Assembly (NCBI GenBank): GCA_030637745.1 | Contig: DAOWFX010000127.1 | Coordinates: 4,759 to 68,758 of the forward strand | Origin: JAGLOK01 sp023139005 | GTDB taxonomy: Bacteria; Bacillota; Clostridia; Christensenellales; UMGS416 | Direction of reading: 5' to 3' | DNA: 64,000 bases | Shown: positions 35,281 to 44,700 of the stretch, piece by piece | Position numbering within the stretch: the stretch's first letter is position 1 | Layout: each line of letters starts with the position of its first letter | Notes under the pieces: model-generated | Told to the model about the DNA's origin: nothing | The model's database searches: none | What the model saw: the letters and a program-made list of their open reading frames with translations, nothing else | Translations under genes and position numbers: made by a program

Positions 35281-36024
35281 ATGAAAGACAATAAATTACT
35301 ATTAATAATCATTGCAGCACTATTGGTGCTATCTATCGTTGCAACCGGTGTACTCATTTTCGGAAAAACAGGAAGCCAAGCGACTGCAACCAAAACACTG
35401 CTCAACACCATATCCGTATCCAGCAAAGGCTCTGTAACGGTGATTCCCGATGTAGGATATATCTCACTCGGTGTTGAAACAGAAGATGCGAATGTGAAGA
35501 CTGCAGAAGAGCAAAACTCAAAAACCATGAATGCAATTGTTATTGCATTGGGTAAACTTGGTGTTGAAGAAACGGATATGAAGACAACCAACTATAATAT
35601 ATATCCGCGCTATAGAGACTATGAAGATGAAAAACCAATGAGCTACTCTGTAAGCAGTACTATACAGGTAACTGTGAAGAATATTGAAGATATCAGCGAC
35701 ATCATCGATGATGCAATCACAGCTGGTGCCAACCGTGCACACAGTATACGCTTTGATGTACTCGACCGCGAAGCATCATACAACGAGGCACTCAAAGATG
35801 CTATTGCCAATGCAAAGGCACGCGCAGAAGTGATTGCAGGTGCTGCGGATGTACAAATCGTAGGTGTTGTATCCGTCAGTGAAAACAGCGCAATGCCCAA
35901 TGTATACTACACAGATACACTCAGAGGTGCATCAATGGATATGGAAGAATCATTTGCACCTGTAATATCTACAAGGGACATGGAGATATCAGCTAATGTG
36001 TCGATTACATATGAAGTAAAGTAA
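35281..36024 (+). CDS. SIMPL-domain (DUF541) secreted protein
   Basis: A 247-residue protein with an N-terminal signal/anchor (about 5-27) and a SIMPL domain (SVSSKGSVTVIPDVGYISLGVETED; YNIYPRYRDYEDEKPMSYSVSSTIQVTVKNIEDISDIIDDAI; AINAKARAEVIAGAA-like end). CAGGAGG precedes the ATG. Third gene of the sigma/anti-sigma operon, 27 bp after it, so it is likely part of the envelope response that operon controls. Biochemical role not established. Confidence 0.88.
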   Translation: MKDNKLLLIIIAALLVLSIVATGVLIFGKTGSQATATKTLLNTISVSSKGSVTVIPDVGYISLGVETEDANVKTAEEQNSKTMNAIVIALGKLGVEETDMKTTNYNIYPRYRDYEDEKPMSYSVSSTIQVTVKNIEDISDIIDDAITAGANRAHSIRFDVLDREASYNEALKDAIANAKARAEVIAGAADVQIVGVVSVSENSAMPNVYYTDTLRGASMDMEESFAPVISTRDMEISANVSITYEVK

Positions 36025-36043
36025 AAATGTAAATAATATAATT

Positions 36044-36073
36044 AAAACTCACGGAAATATTTCCGTGAGTTTT
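36044..36073. terminator. Bidirectional terminator, perfect 30-bp palindrome
   Basis: A perfect palindrome with ACTCACGGAAAT / ATTTCCGTGAGT arms flanked by A- and T-runs, between the convergent SIMPL and MerR genes. Confidence 0.92.
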
Positions 36074-36096
36074 GCTTTGTCGGAAAAGAATAATAG

Positions 36097-36906
36097 TTAT
36101 CGTGTATGAATCGGAACTTGGATTTCTGTTATCCAATCCGCTTCATCGTCTTGGTTCCAAATACCGTCGATATAGGATTCTCTAGGTTCTCCGACGAGGT
36201 CATAGTTGTTGTCATTGATCCACTGATAGACAAATGTATAGGCTTCTCGAAGTAAACTATAAGGACCCTTGTGAATAATGCATACTGCTTCTTCGACTTT
36301 GTCTATTTTCTTGTAGCAAACAGTATCTGAATCCTTGCATGGTGCTATCACCGATTCACATACTTCTACGTCGATATCCTTTTCTCTATACTCTTTATCA
36401 TGGTAGATGTTGAAGCAATAGGTAGGGGATGCACACACTGCACACGCTTTTTTCATCTCTTCTCCCATCTTTGGAATGACATCAAAATACACATCATAGC
36501 TGTCTGCTGTGAATCGCATGGATGCAACAGTTACTTCCGGTAGATTTTTGATTACTGGATTATATTTCATGGATAATTCTCCTTTATTTCTTTTAATGTA
36601 GTTTTTTACTTGTATTAGTTGTTGGTTTTTTTGTTTGATTTCAAGATTGAGTTCATCTTCTTTACCTTTGAGTAGTATTTCTATATTGATAGGCGTATCG
36701 ATGATTTCCTTGATATCATTCAAGCTGAGCCCCATCTGTTTGAGTGCTATGATTTTATTGAGCTTATGTATCTGTCCGCTGGAGTAGTATCGATATCCTG
36801 TGAAGCCATCAATACACTCAGGCTTGAGCAAACCAATAGAATCGTAGTGACGTAATGTCTTGGCTGTGATTCTATTCATTTTTGAAAACATACCGATTTG
36901 ATACAT
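36097..36906 (-). CDS. MerR-family regulator with GyrI-like effector domain
   Basis: A 269-residue BmrR/BltR-like regulator: MerR DNA-binding domain at 1-70 (IGMFSKMNRITAKTLRHYDSIGLLKPECID, GYRYYSSGQI), a coiled-coil linker (about 75-115), then a GyrI-like effector-binding domain (about 120-269). Such proteins sense hydrophobic drugs and activate exporters. It is the third gene after an ABC ATPase and permease on the same strand and probably controls them. Confidence 0.9.
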   Translation of the reverse strand: MYQIGMFSKMNRITAKTLRHYDSIGLLKPECIDGFTGYRYYSSGQIHKLNKIIALKQMGLSLNDIKEIIDTPINIEILLKGKEDELNLEIKQKNQQLIQVKNYIKRNKGELSMKYNPVIKNLPEVTVASMRFTADSYDVYFDVIPKMGEEMKKACAVCASPTYCFNIYHDKEYREKDIDVEVCESVIAPCKDSDTVCYKKIDKVEEAVCIIHKGPYSLLREAYTFVYQWINDNNYDLVGEPRESYIDGIWNQDDEADWITEIQVPIHTR

Positions 36907-36914
36907 GAGTGCTC

Positions 36915-37661
36915 CTAATATTCGTACCTAAATGTTTTGATTGCGACGATTGTGCAAACTACTGCAATAGCTGATAGCAGTATAATAGAGAAAGTGAATT
37001 GACCGATATCATAGCCCAACGAAATGCCTTTCAAGACCTTGATGCCATGTGTAAGGGGTAGAATGTTTGAAAATATCTGCAAACCTCTTGGCATGATTTC
37101 GTAAGGTACTGTGGCACCTGACAGGAAAAATGTTGGAAAGTACACCAAAGATGCCAGCAGATTCACCATCTTTACAGAGCTTGATACACTAGCGATCAGC
37201 ATCCCTATGGCGTAGATTGCAACCACTACCAATAAGTATATCACAGTGAATAATCCGATTGAACCAATCATAGTGTATCCAAAAAACAATACTGCGATGA
37301 TAGTTACAAGCACAGATGATACGATGGCGAACAAAAAGCTATTGAGAAACTGTGCACCGAGTAAGGTGACTGGCGAGGTGGGGGTGACAACAAAGCGCTT
37401 GAGAATCTTCTTTTCTCGATATCCTGAGATTGTTGTGGGAAGTCCCATGAGTCCTGTTGCACAGATACCCAGCGTAATCACCGCAGCGTATGATTGCTGT
37501 AGCATGGTGTAGTTTACATTCTCATCAGCAGGTTTGTCACCAAATATTACACCCAGAAGTAGCATTAGTCCAACTGGGAGGATGATGGCGAACAAGATAC
37601 CCGAGCCTTCCCTGAGTCCTAGCTTTACTTCAATCTTAAATAGTACCCATAGTGATTTCAT
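36915..37661 (-). CDS. ABC-2 type exporter permease
   Basis: A 248-residue permease with six hydrophobic segments in the ABC-2 (DrrB-like) arrangement and the family GATVPYEIMPRGLQIFSNILPLTHGI signature. It overlaps the ATPase gene by 26 bp and precedes the MerR gene by 8 bp. It would export a drug or lipid; substrate unknown. Confidence 0.88.
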   Translation of the reverse strand: MKSLWVLFKIEVKLGLREGSGILFAIILPVGLMLLLGVIFGDKPADENVNYTMLQQSYAAVITLGICATGLMGLPTTISGYREKKILKRFVVTPTSPVTLLGAQFLNSFLFAIVSSVLVTIIAVLFFGYTMIGSIGLFTVIYLLVVVAIYAIGMLIASVSSSVKMVNLLASLVYFPTFFLSGATVPYEIMPRGLQIFSNILPLTHGIKVLKGISLGYDIGQFTFSIILLSAIAVVCTIVAIKTFRYEY

Positions 37662-38382
37662 CTCTTTGCTCCTCCTCTATAAATTCAAGATACGCATCCT
37701 CTAAATTTGTTTTGCCTGACTTTCTCACCACTTCATCTGGGGTATCGGTGATGATGATTTGTCCTTTGTCGATAATAGACATTCGATCGCACAAAAAGTG
37801 TACTTCATCCATATAGTGCGATGTCAAAAAGATAGTCAGACCCAATTGCTTCAATGACTTTAAAAACTTCCAAACAACTCTACGCGCTGAAGGGTCAAGA
37901 CCTGTGGTGAGCTCATCCAAGAACACTACTTTGGGTTTGTGTGGCAGTGCAAGGATAACAGATAGCTTTTGCTGCTCTCCGCCGGATAGCGATGCGACCA
38001 TCTGATTCTTCTTATCACCCAGATTGAATTTTGTGAGCATTTCCTCCCAGCTTTGTGTGTTGGGGTATAGCGATGAGATGAGTTCACACATTTCATATAC
38101 TTTGATACGGTCAGGATAGAAGCTTGATTGAAACTGTACGCCTACTTCTTGAAATACTTTCTTGCGGTCGACGATAGGATCCATGCCGAGGACTTCAATG
38201 GTTCCTGCATCCTTCTTCTTGGTGCCCAGTATACATTCGATAGTGGTTGATTTCCCTGCACCATTGGGGCCCACCATGCCATAGATTTCACCTTGGTTGA
38301 CTTGGATATTCAAATGATCGATTGCCAGCTTCTGTTTGTATGATTTGGTGAGATTGTCGATTTTGATTATGGGTTGCGTCAT
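37636..38382 (-). CDS. ABC transporter ATP-binding protein (drug exporter type)
   Basis: A 248-residue ATPase. The start at 38382 (MTQPIIKIDNL) has AAAGGAG at good spacing; the longer frame upstream does not. Walker A GPNGAGKST, signature SLSGGEQQKLSVILAL, Walker B KVVFLDELTTGLDPSARR and switch His (LTSHYMDE) are complete. It energises the following ABC-2 permease; the MerR gene in the same operon suggests induction by a toxic compound. Confidence 0.92.
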   Translation of the reverse strand: MTQPIIKIDNLTKSYKQKLAIDHLNIQVNQGEIYGMVGPNGAGKSTTIECILGTKKKDAGTIEVLGMDPIVDRKKVFQEVGVQFQSSFYPDRIKVYEMCELISSLYPNTQSWEEMLTKFNLGDKKNQMVASLSGGEQQKLSVILALPHKPKVVFLDELTTGLDPSARRVVWKFLKSLKQLGLTIFLTSHYMDEVHFLCDRMSIIDKGQIIITDTPDEVVRKSGKTNLEDAYLEFIEEEQRDEITMGTI

Positions 38383-38454
38383 AAACACTCCTTTGTTATG
38401 TTTTACTTGGTAGTTCAACGATATTACAAAACAAATCTCTTTTCTTGACATGAA

Positions 38455-38564
38455 TTGTGCAATATGCGACCTACTTTTTAACTATGAAACGTTTCATATA
38501 AGTTGTGCACAAATAAAGCGTACACCTTTTCCCACGGGCAAAGTCAAGGGGTAAAATTGTGCAA
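38455..38564. promoter_or_regulatory. Upstream region with palindrome and three TTGTGCA motifs
   Basis: Upstream of the MerR-ABC operon lies a perfect 16-bp palindrome TATGAAACGTTTCATA (38483-38498) and three TTGTGCA motifs (38455, 38503 within TTGTGCACAA, and 38557). These look like binding sites, but no promoter or cognate regulator could be assigned. Confidence 0.45.
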
Positions 38565-38594
38565 ATAAAAAAAACACTTGATGCGATGCATCAA
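38565..38594 (-). terminator. Terminator of the peptidoglycan-binding protein gene
   Basis: Stem TTGATGC (38578-38584) with GCATCAA (38588-38594), loop GAT, followed on the minus strand by GTG and a run of T. Confidence 0.82.
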
Positions 38595-38615
38595 ATGCTA
38601 GTGATTTCTATTGAT

Positions 38616-39383
38616 TTATTTACCCGCGGCTTTATAGACCATATCCTGGTGCAGTGGATCCTTGGCATCACGAATGTGCGTTTTGGAATTTAAGAAATGG
38701 ATGCAAACATGACCTTTCATGCTATTTCCGGAGATCATATCATACGCATGCGGAAAGCCATTCATCGATGCTGCGATATACTCACCATCGAGTCTTACAA
38801 TAATAGCATGTCTCTCCCACGACCATTCGCCACCATAGGCTTCCTTGATCTTCTTGGTATCGGAACTGGAAACGGGCTCGACGTCAGCATGGTTACTGCC
38901 ACCAACACGTACCATATAGAAAGTAATGCCTGTATCAACATCATACACCTTGATCTTCTCTCCGCGATCAAAGCGAGGATAGACATAGCTGAACCAATCT
39001 TTTAGTTTGCCTGTTGGAACAGATGCTTTTTTCACTTTGGGTTCCGGCTTTTTCCGCTCTTCAATGGGCTTTCTAACAGCTGCATTTGAAAACAGGATTC
39101 TTGATGTTTCTGGACCTAGTACACCATCGGCACCTAGCTTGTTGTTCTTTTGGAATTCTGCAAGGGTTAGCATGGTATATTTCCCGAAAAAGTTGGTGAT
39201 TTTATAATTAAAATACCCCAAATCACGCAACCTGAGTTGCACTAGAATTACATCGTCGCCAGTATCGCCCTCTTTAAGCATGTTGGATTCGGTGTCTTCT
39301 TCTGCCAGTGCACCGCCGGATGAGAGCATAAATACAGTAATTATGAAGAGTATTATGAATACACTTGATATTTTTTTGAACAA
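38616..39383 (-). CDS. Exported peptidoglycan-binding protein with conserved HxCIHF-type C-terminal domain
   Basis: A 255-residue secreted protein: signal peptide (about 1-27), a PG_binding_1 domain (about 36-95, KEGDTGDDVILVQLRLRDLGY ... FQKNNKLGADGVLGPETSRIL), a charged linker, and a C-terminal domain (about 130-250) with YMVRVGGSNHADVEP, GGEWSWERHAI, ASMNGFPHAYD and GHVCIHFLNSKTH. I recall this last domain from other Bacillota wall proteins, always uncharacterised; its HxCIHF core resembles a catalytic Cys motif. Probably acts on or binds the cell wall. Confidence 0.75.
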   Translation of the reverse strand: MFKKISSVFIILFIITVFMLSSGGALAEEDTESNMLKEGDTGDDVILVQLRLRDLGYFNYKITNFFGKYTMLTLAEFQKNNKLGADGVLGPETSRILFSNAAVRKPIEERKKPEPKVKKASVPTGKLKDWFSYVYPRFDRGEKIKVYDVDTGITFYMVRVGGSNHADVEPVSSSDTKKIKEAYGGEWSWERHAIIVRLDGEYIAASMNGFPHAYDMISGNSMKGHVCIHFLNSKTHIRDAKDPLHQDMVYKAAGK

Positions 39384-39501
39384 ATTGTCACCTCAAAATA
39401 CAATACGTTTGCATTTTATCATAATATCTCAAACTTGTAAACGGGATGTAACACTTTATTAACATGTCGTTTTGTACTAAATCACTGTAAGTACACAACT
39501 C

Positions 39502-39530
39502 TTGCACAGACTTTCATATTAAGATATAAT
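39502..39530 (+). promoter_or_regulatory. Promoter of plsX
   Basis: TTGCAC (39502-39507), 17-bp spacer, TATAAT (39525-39530), 38 bp before the plsX start. No convincing FapR operator was seen. Confidence 0.65.
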
Positions 39531-39567
39531 TTTATAGAATATAAACAAAGAATCCATGGAGGTAGTA

Positions 39568-40551
39568 ATGTATACAATCGCAATTGACGTAATGGGTGGA
39601 GACAATGCACCTAATGAGATTATTAAGGGTGCACTGGATGCACAACGTGAAATAGAAGATATAAAGATCATACTTCTTGGACAAAAAGATGTTATCCAAA
39701 AGCAATTGGACATTCATAACGAGAAGGCAGAGATTATTGATGCACCACAAGTCATTCACACGGGAGATAAGCCATTGATTGCTATTCGAGAGAAAAAGAA
39801 TTCTTCCTTGATTCAAGGTCTGTTGATGGTCAAAAAAGGAACTGCAGATGCATTTGTATCAGCAGGAAGTACCGGTGCAATATTTGCAGGAGCATTGTTC
39901 AATGTAGGTAGAATAAAGGGTGTGGATAGACCCGCACTTGCAACAGTACTTCCATCGGGAGAAGGCAAAGCACTGTTGTTAGATATCGGTGCCAATGCAG
40001 ACTGCAAAGAGAAGTTCCTCATTCAATTTGCAAAGATGGGAAGAACCTATATGAAGCTGGTTGAAGGGGTAGAAAATCCAACGATGGGTTTGATCAACAT
40101 CGGTGCAGAAGAAGAAAAAGGCAGTGAGCTCTATAGAGAAGTCAATAAACTCATGCGTGAAGATGACTCTCTGAACTTTGTTGGGAATGTAGAACCCAGA
40201 GATATGTTCACAGGCGTAGCCGATGTCTTGGTATGTGACGGCTTTACAGGGAATATTCTAATCAAAACACTTGAAGGTATGGCAACGTTTCTATTTAAGA
40301 ATATTAAAATTGAACTATATCGCAATATCTTTACAAAGCTTGCAGCAGCTGTTTTGAAAAAGGGCTTTAAGAACGTGAAAAGCAAACTGGATCACAAAGA
40401 ATTTGGCGGAACACCACTGCTTGGTGTCAATGGCTGTGTTATCAAGGCACATGGATCATCAGATGCATATAGCTTCAAAAGAGCGATATATCAAGCGAAG
40501 AAATATCTGGACAAAGATGTTACTAATGTCATTCGCGATACGGTTGAATAA
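39568..40551 (+). CDS. plsX: Phosphate acyltransferase PlsX
   Basis: Converts acyl-ACP and phosphate to acyl-phosphate for the PlsY step of phospholipid synthesis. The ATG at 39568 (MYTIAIDVMGGDNAP) is preceded by GGAGGT, so the earlier in-frame ATG is rejected; 327 residues. IAIDVMGGDNAPNEII, FVSAGSTGA, LLDIGANADC, CDGFTGNILIKT and FGGTPLLGVNG are typical. It heads the lipid block with acpP; rnc and smc follow in the standard Gram-positive order. Confidence 0.95.
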   Translation: MYTIAIDVMGGDNAPNEIIKGALDAQREIEDIKIILLGQKDVIQKQLDIHNEKAEIIDAPQVIHTGDKPLIAIREKKNSSLIQGLLMVKKGTADAFVSAGSTGAIFAGALFNVGRIKGVDRPALATVLPSGEGKALLLDIGANADCKEKFLIQFAKMGRTYMKLVEGVENPTMGLINIGAEEEKGSELYREVNKLMREDDSLNFVGNVEPRDMFTGVADVLVCDGFTGNILIKTLEGMATFLFKNIKIELYRNIFTKLAAAVLKKGFKNVKSKLDHKEFGGTPLLGVNGCVIKAHGSSDAYSFKRAIYQAKKYLDKDVTNVIRDTVE

Positions 40552-40558
40552 ATGTGTA

Positions 40559-40587
40559 TTGTAACCGTTTGATGGGGCTGTTATAAT
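40559..40587 (+). promoter_or_regulatory. Promoter of acpP
   Basis: TTGTAA (40559-40564), 17-bp spacer, TATAAT (40582-40587), starting a few bases after the plsX stop; gives acpP a separate strong transcript. Confidence 0.65.
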
Positions 40588-40650
40588 GAATAACATCATA
40601 AAAAAAGATAAATTACACTTAAATAAAATTAATGTTCACAGGAGGACAAA

Positions 40651-40878
40651 ATGGTATTAGACAAAGTGAAAGATATTATTGCAGATCAATTGGAACTGGA
40701 TGTTAAAGACATCACAGCAGAATCATCACTGACAGAAGACCTAAAGGCTGATTCGGTAGACGTGGTGGGTATCATCATGAACCTAGAAGCAGAATTTGGA
40801 TTAGAATTCCCATATGAAGACTTAGAGAAGATCGCTACAGTGGGCGATGCTGTAAACTACATTCAGTCACAACAGTAA
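40651..40878 (+). CDS. acpP: Acyl carrier protein
   Basis: A 75-residue acidic carrier for fatty acid synthesis. The phosphopantetheine serine is in LKADSVDVVGIIM (canonical is DSLD; here DSVD). Helical ends and length match AcpP. AGGAGG precedes the ATG. It lies between plsX and rnc, the usual order. Confidence 0.95.
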   Translation: MVLDKVKDIIADQLELDVKDITAESSLTEDLKADSVDVVGIIMNLEAEFGLEFPYEDLEKIATVGDAVNYIQSQQ

Positions 40879-40897
40879 AATTTAGAAGGAATCTCAT

Positions 40898-41599
40898 TTG
40901 AAAACACAATTTTCAATAGATGGATTGCAGCAGAAGATTGCATATCAATTTAATGATTCATTGCTTCTTTTGCGAGCAATCACTCATTCTTCAGCATTAT
41001 CTGAAGGATTGGGCGACAAATCATACGAACGGCTTGAATACTTGGGAGATGCAGTCCTTGAACTTTTGGTAACACGACTGCTTTTTTCTGCATATCAAAA
41101 TGCAGACGAAGGACAAATGACCAAAATCCGTGCTGCGGTGGTTTCAAAAAAGCCACTGATGGAAATTGCGATACAATTGGGATTGGGAGACTACTTGATC
41201 CTCGGCAAGGGGATGGAGCGATCCGGCGGTCGGAAGCTATCTTCAATACTTAGTGACACGGTAGAGGCGATACTAGGTGCAGTTTACCTCGATGGGGGCA
41301 TTGAAAGTGCAGAAGCATTCATCATGCCCTATATGATTCCCAAAATAAAACAAGCCTATGAAAAGGGATTCAGCAGGGACTATAAGACGCGTCTTCAGGA
41401 ATACCTGCAACGAAAAGGTCCTGTCCACATCAAATACAAGACCACATCCGATACTGGGCCTCCACATGACAAGACGTTTGTATCTACTATGTATGCAGAT
41501 GGAAAAACTTTGGGTGTTGGTGAAGGAAAAAGCAAGAAGCTTGCACAGCAGCAAGCAGCAAAAGATGCATTAGTAGGTCTTGATATTATTAAGAAATAG
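40898..41599 (+). CDS. rnc: Ribonuclease III
   Basis: Double-strand-specific endoribonuclease that matures rRNA. A 233-residue protein with a TTG start preceded by AGAAGGAA. The catalytic signature ERLEYLGDAVLELLV (about 44-58) and the second acidic site (SDTVEAILGAVYLDGG) are intact, followed by a double-stranded-RNA-binding domain (about 160-230, ending GKSKKLAQQQAAKDAL). Precedes smc, as in many Bacillota. Confidence 0.96.
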   Translation: MKTQFSIDGLQQKIAYQFNDSLLLLRAITHSSALSEGLGDKSYERLEYLGDAVLELLVTRLLFSAYQNADEGQMTKIRAAVVSKKPLMEIAIQLGLGDYLILGKGMERSGGRKLSSILSDTVEAILGAVYLDGGIESAEAFIMPYMIPKIKQAYEKGFSRDYKTRLQEYLQRKGPVHIKYKTTSDTGPPHDKTFVSTMYADGKTLGVGEGKSKKLAQQQAAKDALVGLDIIKK

Positions 41600-41653
41600 C
41601 CTACTACATTTTGTAAATATTCATTAAACAAAGAAATATATAGTATGTTCGTA

Positions 41654-41681
41654 TTGTCATATCCACTAGATATGGTATAAT
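41654..41681 (+). promoter_or_regulatory. Promoter before smc
   Basis: TTGTCA (41654-41659), 16-bp spacer, TATAAT (41676-41681) preceded by TGG (extended -10). Confidence 0.6.
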
Positions 41682-41718
41682 TCCTGTATAAAGATAAAGA
41701 TAAAGAAGGTTAAACAAA

Positions 41719-44700
41719 TTGCATTTAAAGAAATTAGAATTGTATGGCTTTAAGTCGTTTGCAGACAAAGTCGAAATAAACTTTGACGAGGGAATTACCG
41801 GTGTTGTAGGTCCTAACGGAAGCGGCAAAAGCAACATTGGCGATGCCATGCGTTGGGTTTTAGGCGAAAGCAGTGCACGTTCATTGCGCGGCGCACGCAT
41901 GGAAGATGTTATCTTCAATGGCGCACAAAAGAGAAATCCACTGGGTTGGTGCGAAGTTACATTGATTTTTGACAATAGCGATAGTGTATTGCCCATTGAG
42001 TTTACAGAAGTTGCAATATCCAGACGTGTATATAGAAACGGCGAAGGTGAATACCTTATTAACCGCGCAGCATGTAGAAGAAAAGACATCGTAGAGCTCT
42101 TTCGTGATACGGGAATCGGAAGAGAGGGATACTCCATCATCGGGCAAGGCCGTATCGCTGACATGCTGAGTCATAAGCCGGATGAGCGCAGAGACGTGTT
42201 CCACGAAGCTGCAGGTATCATGAAATACAGAGCACGCCGCGATGAAGCACAACGCAGGCTGGATGGTACTCGAAATAACATCCAACGCTTAAGCGATATC
42301 ATGGAAGAAATGGAACGTCAGCTTGGACCGTTAAAGCGTCAGTCCAAGAATGCACGTAGATATATTGATATATCCACCAATTTAAAGGAACTGGAAATCA
42401 ATCGTTTCTTGTGCGATTATGCTCGCCTGCACAAGAATATTCAACAATCAATGCAGGAAATCAATGAATTCGAATCCCATACAAAGCAAGAAGTTGATAC
42501 CATCGATCAAAACAACAACACGCTCAATGAATTGACACTATCTGTTGCGCGCTATGAAAATGAAATACAAAACACAAGAAACAGCATTGAATCGATGACT
42601 ACACGAATTTCTGAGCGTCATGGAACAGAGATTATACTAGAAGAACGCTTAACCTATGCACAGCAAGAGCAAATCCGTCTATTAGACGAGATAGATATTG
42701 AACACAACAGAGCGCAAGAGTTACTGACAGAAGCACAGGAACTACAAGATGCACTCGATAACAAAGGTGGCGACTCAGAGAAGATACAGCAAGACATACT
42801 AGATATTAAATCTCGCATTAAAGCTATTGCACTTGAAATAGATACACGCCAACAAGACATCGATGAAAAGAAAAACATCATGATGCAAGAGCTGTCGCAT
42901 ATGGCAGACATCAACTCATCATCAGGACGCTTGGAAGCAATGATTGAATCGTACACATCAAGAAGAGGTGAATTGCAAGAAAACCTTAATAATGCATCAC
43001 GCCAAAAGGAAATCTACGATGATATCCGCACTGAGATGAAAGATGCAGTGGATAGTTTGTATGATACCATTGCACATCTACAAGAAAAAACAGACAATCA
43101 TACACAAAAGAGAAATGATTATAGGCAAAACCGAGAAGCGCTGGAGAAAGACTTGCAATCAAAGCGCGATCGAGAACGCAACCTTGAAACGCGCATTCAG
43201 ATGCTCAATACATTGATTAAGGACTATGATGGATTTAGCAACCCTGTCCGTTTCTTGTTTTCTCAAAATGATACTAAAAACTTAATGATGGGCGTCGTTG
43301 CAGATATCATTGACGTACCAAATGATTATACTTCCGCTGTAGAGCGTGCGCTGGGTGGTGCAATGCAGCATATCATAACATCATCTGACTATGAAGCGAA
43401 AGAACTCATCGGCATGCTTCGAAAAAACCAAGCAGGTAGAGCGACATTCTTGCCCATCGACGCTATCAAAGGAAGATACCTAAAAGAACATGAACAGCAC
43501 ATTCTAGACCTTCCGGGGTGTATCGGTGTGGCAGCTGACTTGATGAACTTTGATGAAAAGTACAGAGAGATCGTATACTCATTGTTGGGACGTACAGTAA
43601 TCTGTGACAACATCGATTCTGCTGTTGCTCTTGCAAAGAAAATCAGGTATGCATGTAAGTTTGTAACACTCAAAGGAGATGTTGTGAATCCTGGTGGCTC
43701 AATGAGCGGCGGTAGCAGAAACACCAAAGAATATTCACCTATCGCCAGAAGAAACCAACTTGAAGAACTGGGCAAGCTGGTGATTGTCGCAACTAAAGAT
43801 GTTGAGGAAGTCAAAGAAAAACTGACAAGTATCGTATCTCAAATGGACACGCAACGTACGCAAATGGATACGGACGTTAAGGACTTAAACGAAGCACGAA
43901 TAGCGTATGCACGAGAAAAAGAACGCTTTGATAAGCTCCAAGCATCCACAGAAGATAATGATACTCAAATGAATGAAATCAAAGCACAGCTTGAAAGAAT
44001 AAATGAAAACATCGAGGATGCTAATAGGGAAATCACAAATATCAGCACAGCATCCCAAGATGCACAGAAAAAAGACACAGTTTCTCGTGAGGAAATCGCA
44101 AAAGCACAAGTTCAAGTGAATGCTTTGCGTGAAAACCATGACGAAATGAAAGAGCACCTAGATAAGCTCATGTCCCTCGGTGCTGCTGATGAAAAGGAAC
44201 GTGCAACAGCCTCTCAGCGCATACTGTGGCTACAAAAAGAAGCACAACGCTTAACAGATCTCATCGAAAAAAAGAAACAGCAGCATACAGAAAATGAGGA
44301 ATTATCCGTTCAACAGAAAGATGAATTGGTAGATTCTAAAACATCAGTGGGTGATGAGAAATCGCAGTTAGAAAACTTGAAAACTCAACTAGAAGATAAG
44401 ATCAATGCACAAGAAGATGAGCGCAATAGACTCACCTCTATTCAAGAATTGATATCAGTATCACAAAACAGACAAGTGGAGCTTGGTGATAGAAAACACC
44501 AGCACCAGATGAAATATGAAAAAAGCACAATGGAGCTCGAGCAAATACAAAATAGGATTTGGGATTACTATGAGCTCACTTATCAAGGGACGCTTGAGTA
44601 CAAAAATGAGCAATTGGACCTGACAGATGCAGATGAGGAAATCGACCGTATGCGTCGTCAAATCAAAGCGATGGGCACGGTGAATGTCAATGCAGTGCGC

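Noticed and set aside
38483..38498. CcpA cre site
   Set aside because: The palindrome TATGAAACGTTTCATA has the central CG but the outer TG/CA bases are out of register with the cre consensus.
39467..39510. FapR operator before plsX
   Set aside because: TTGTACT and AGTACA half-sites are present but too far apart and do not match the FapR consensus.
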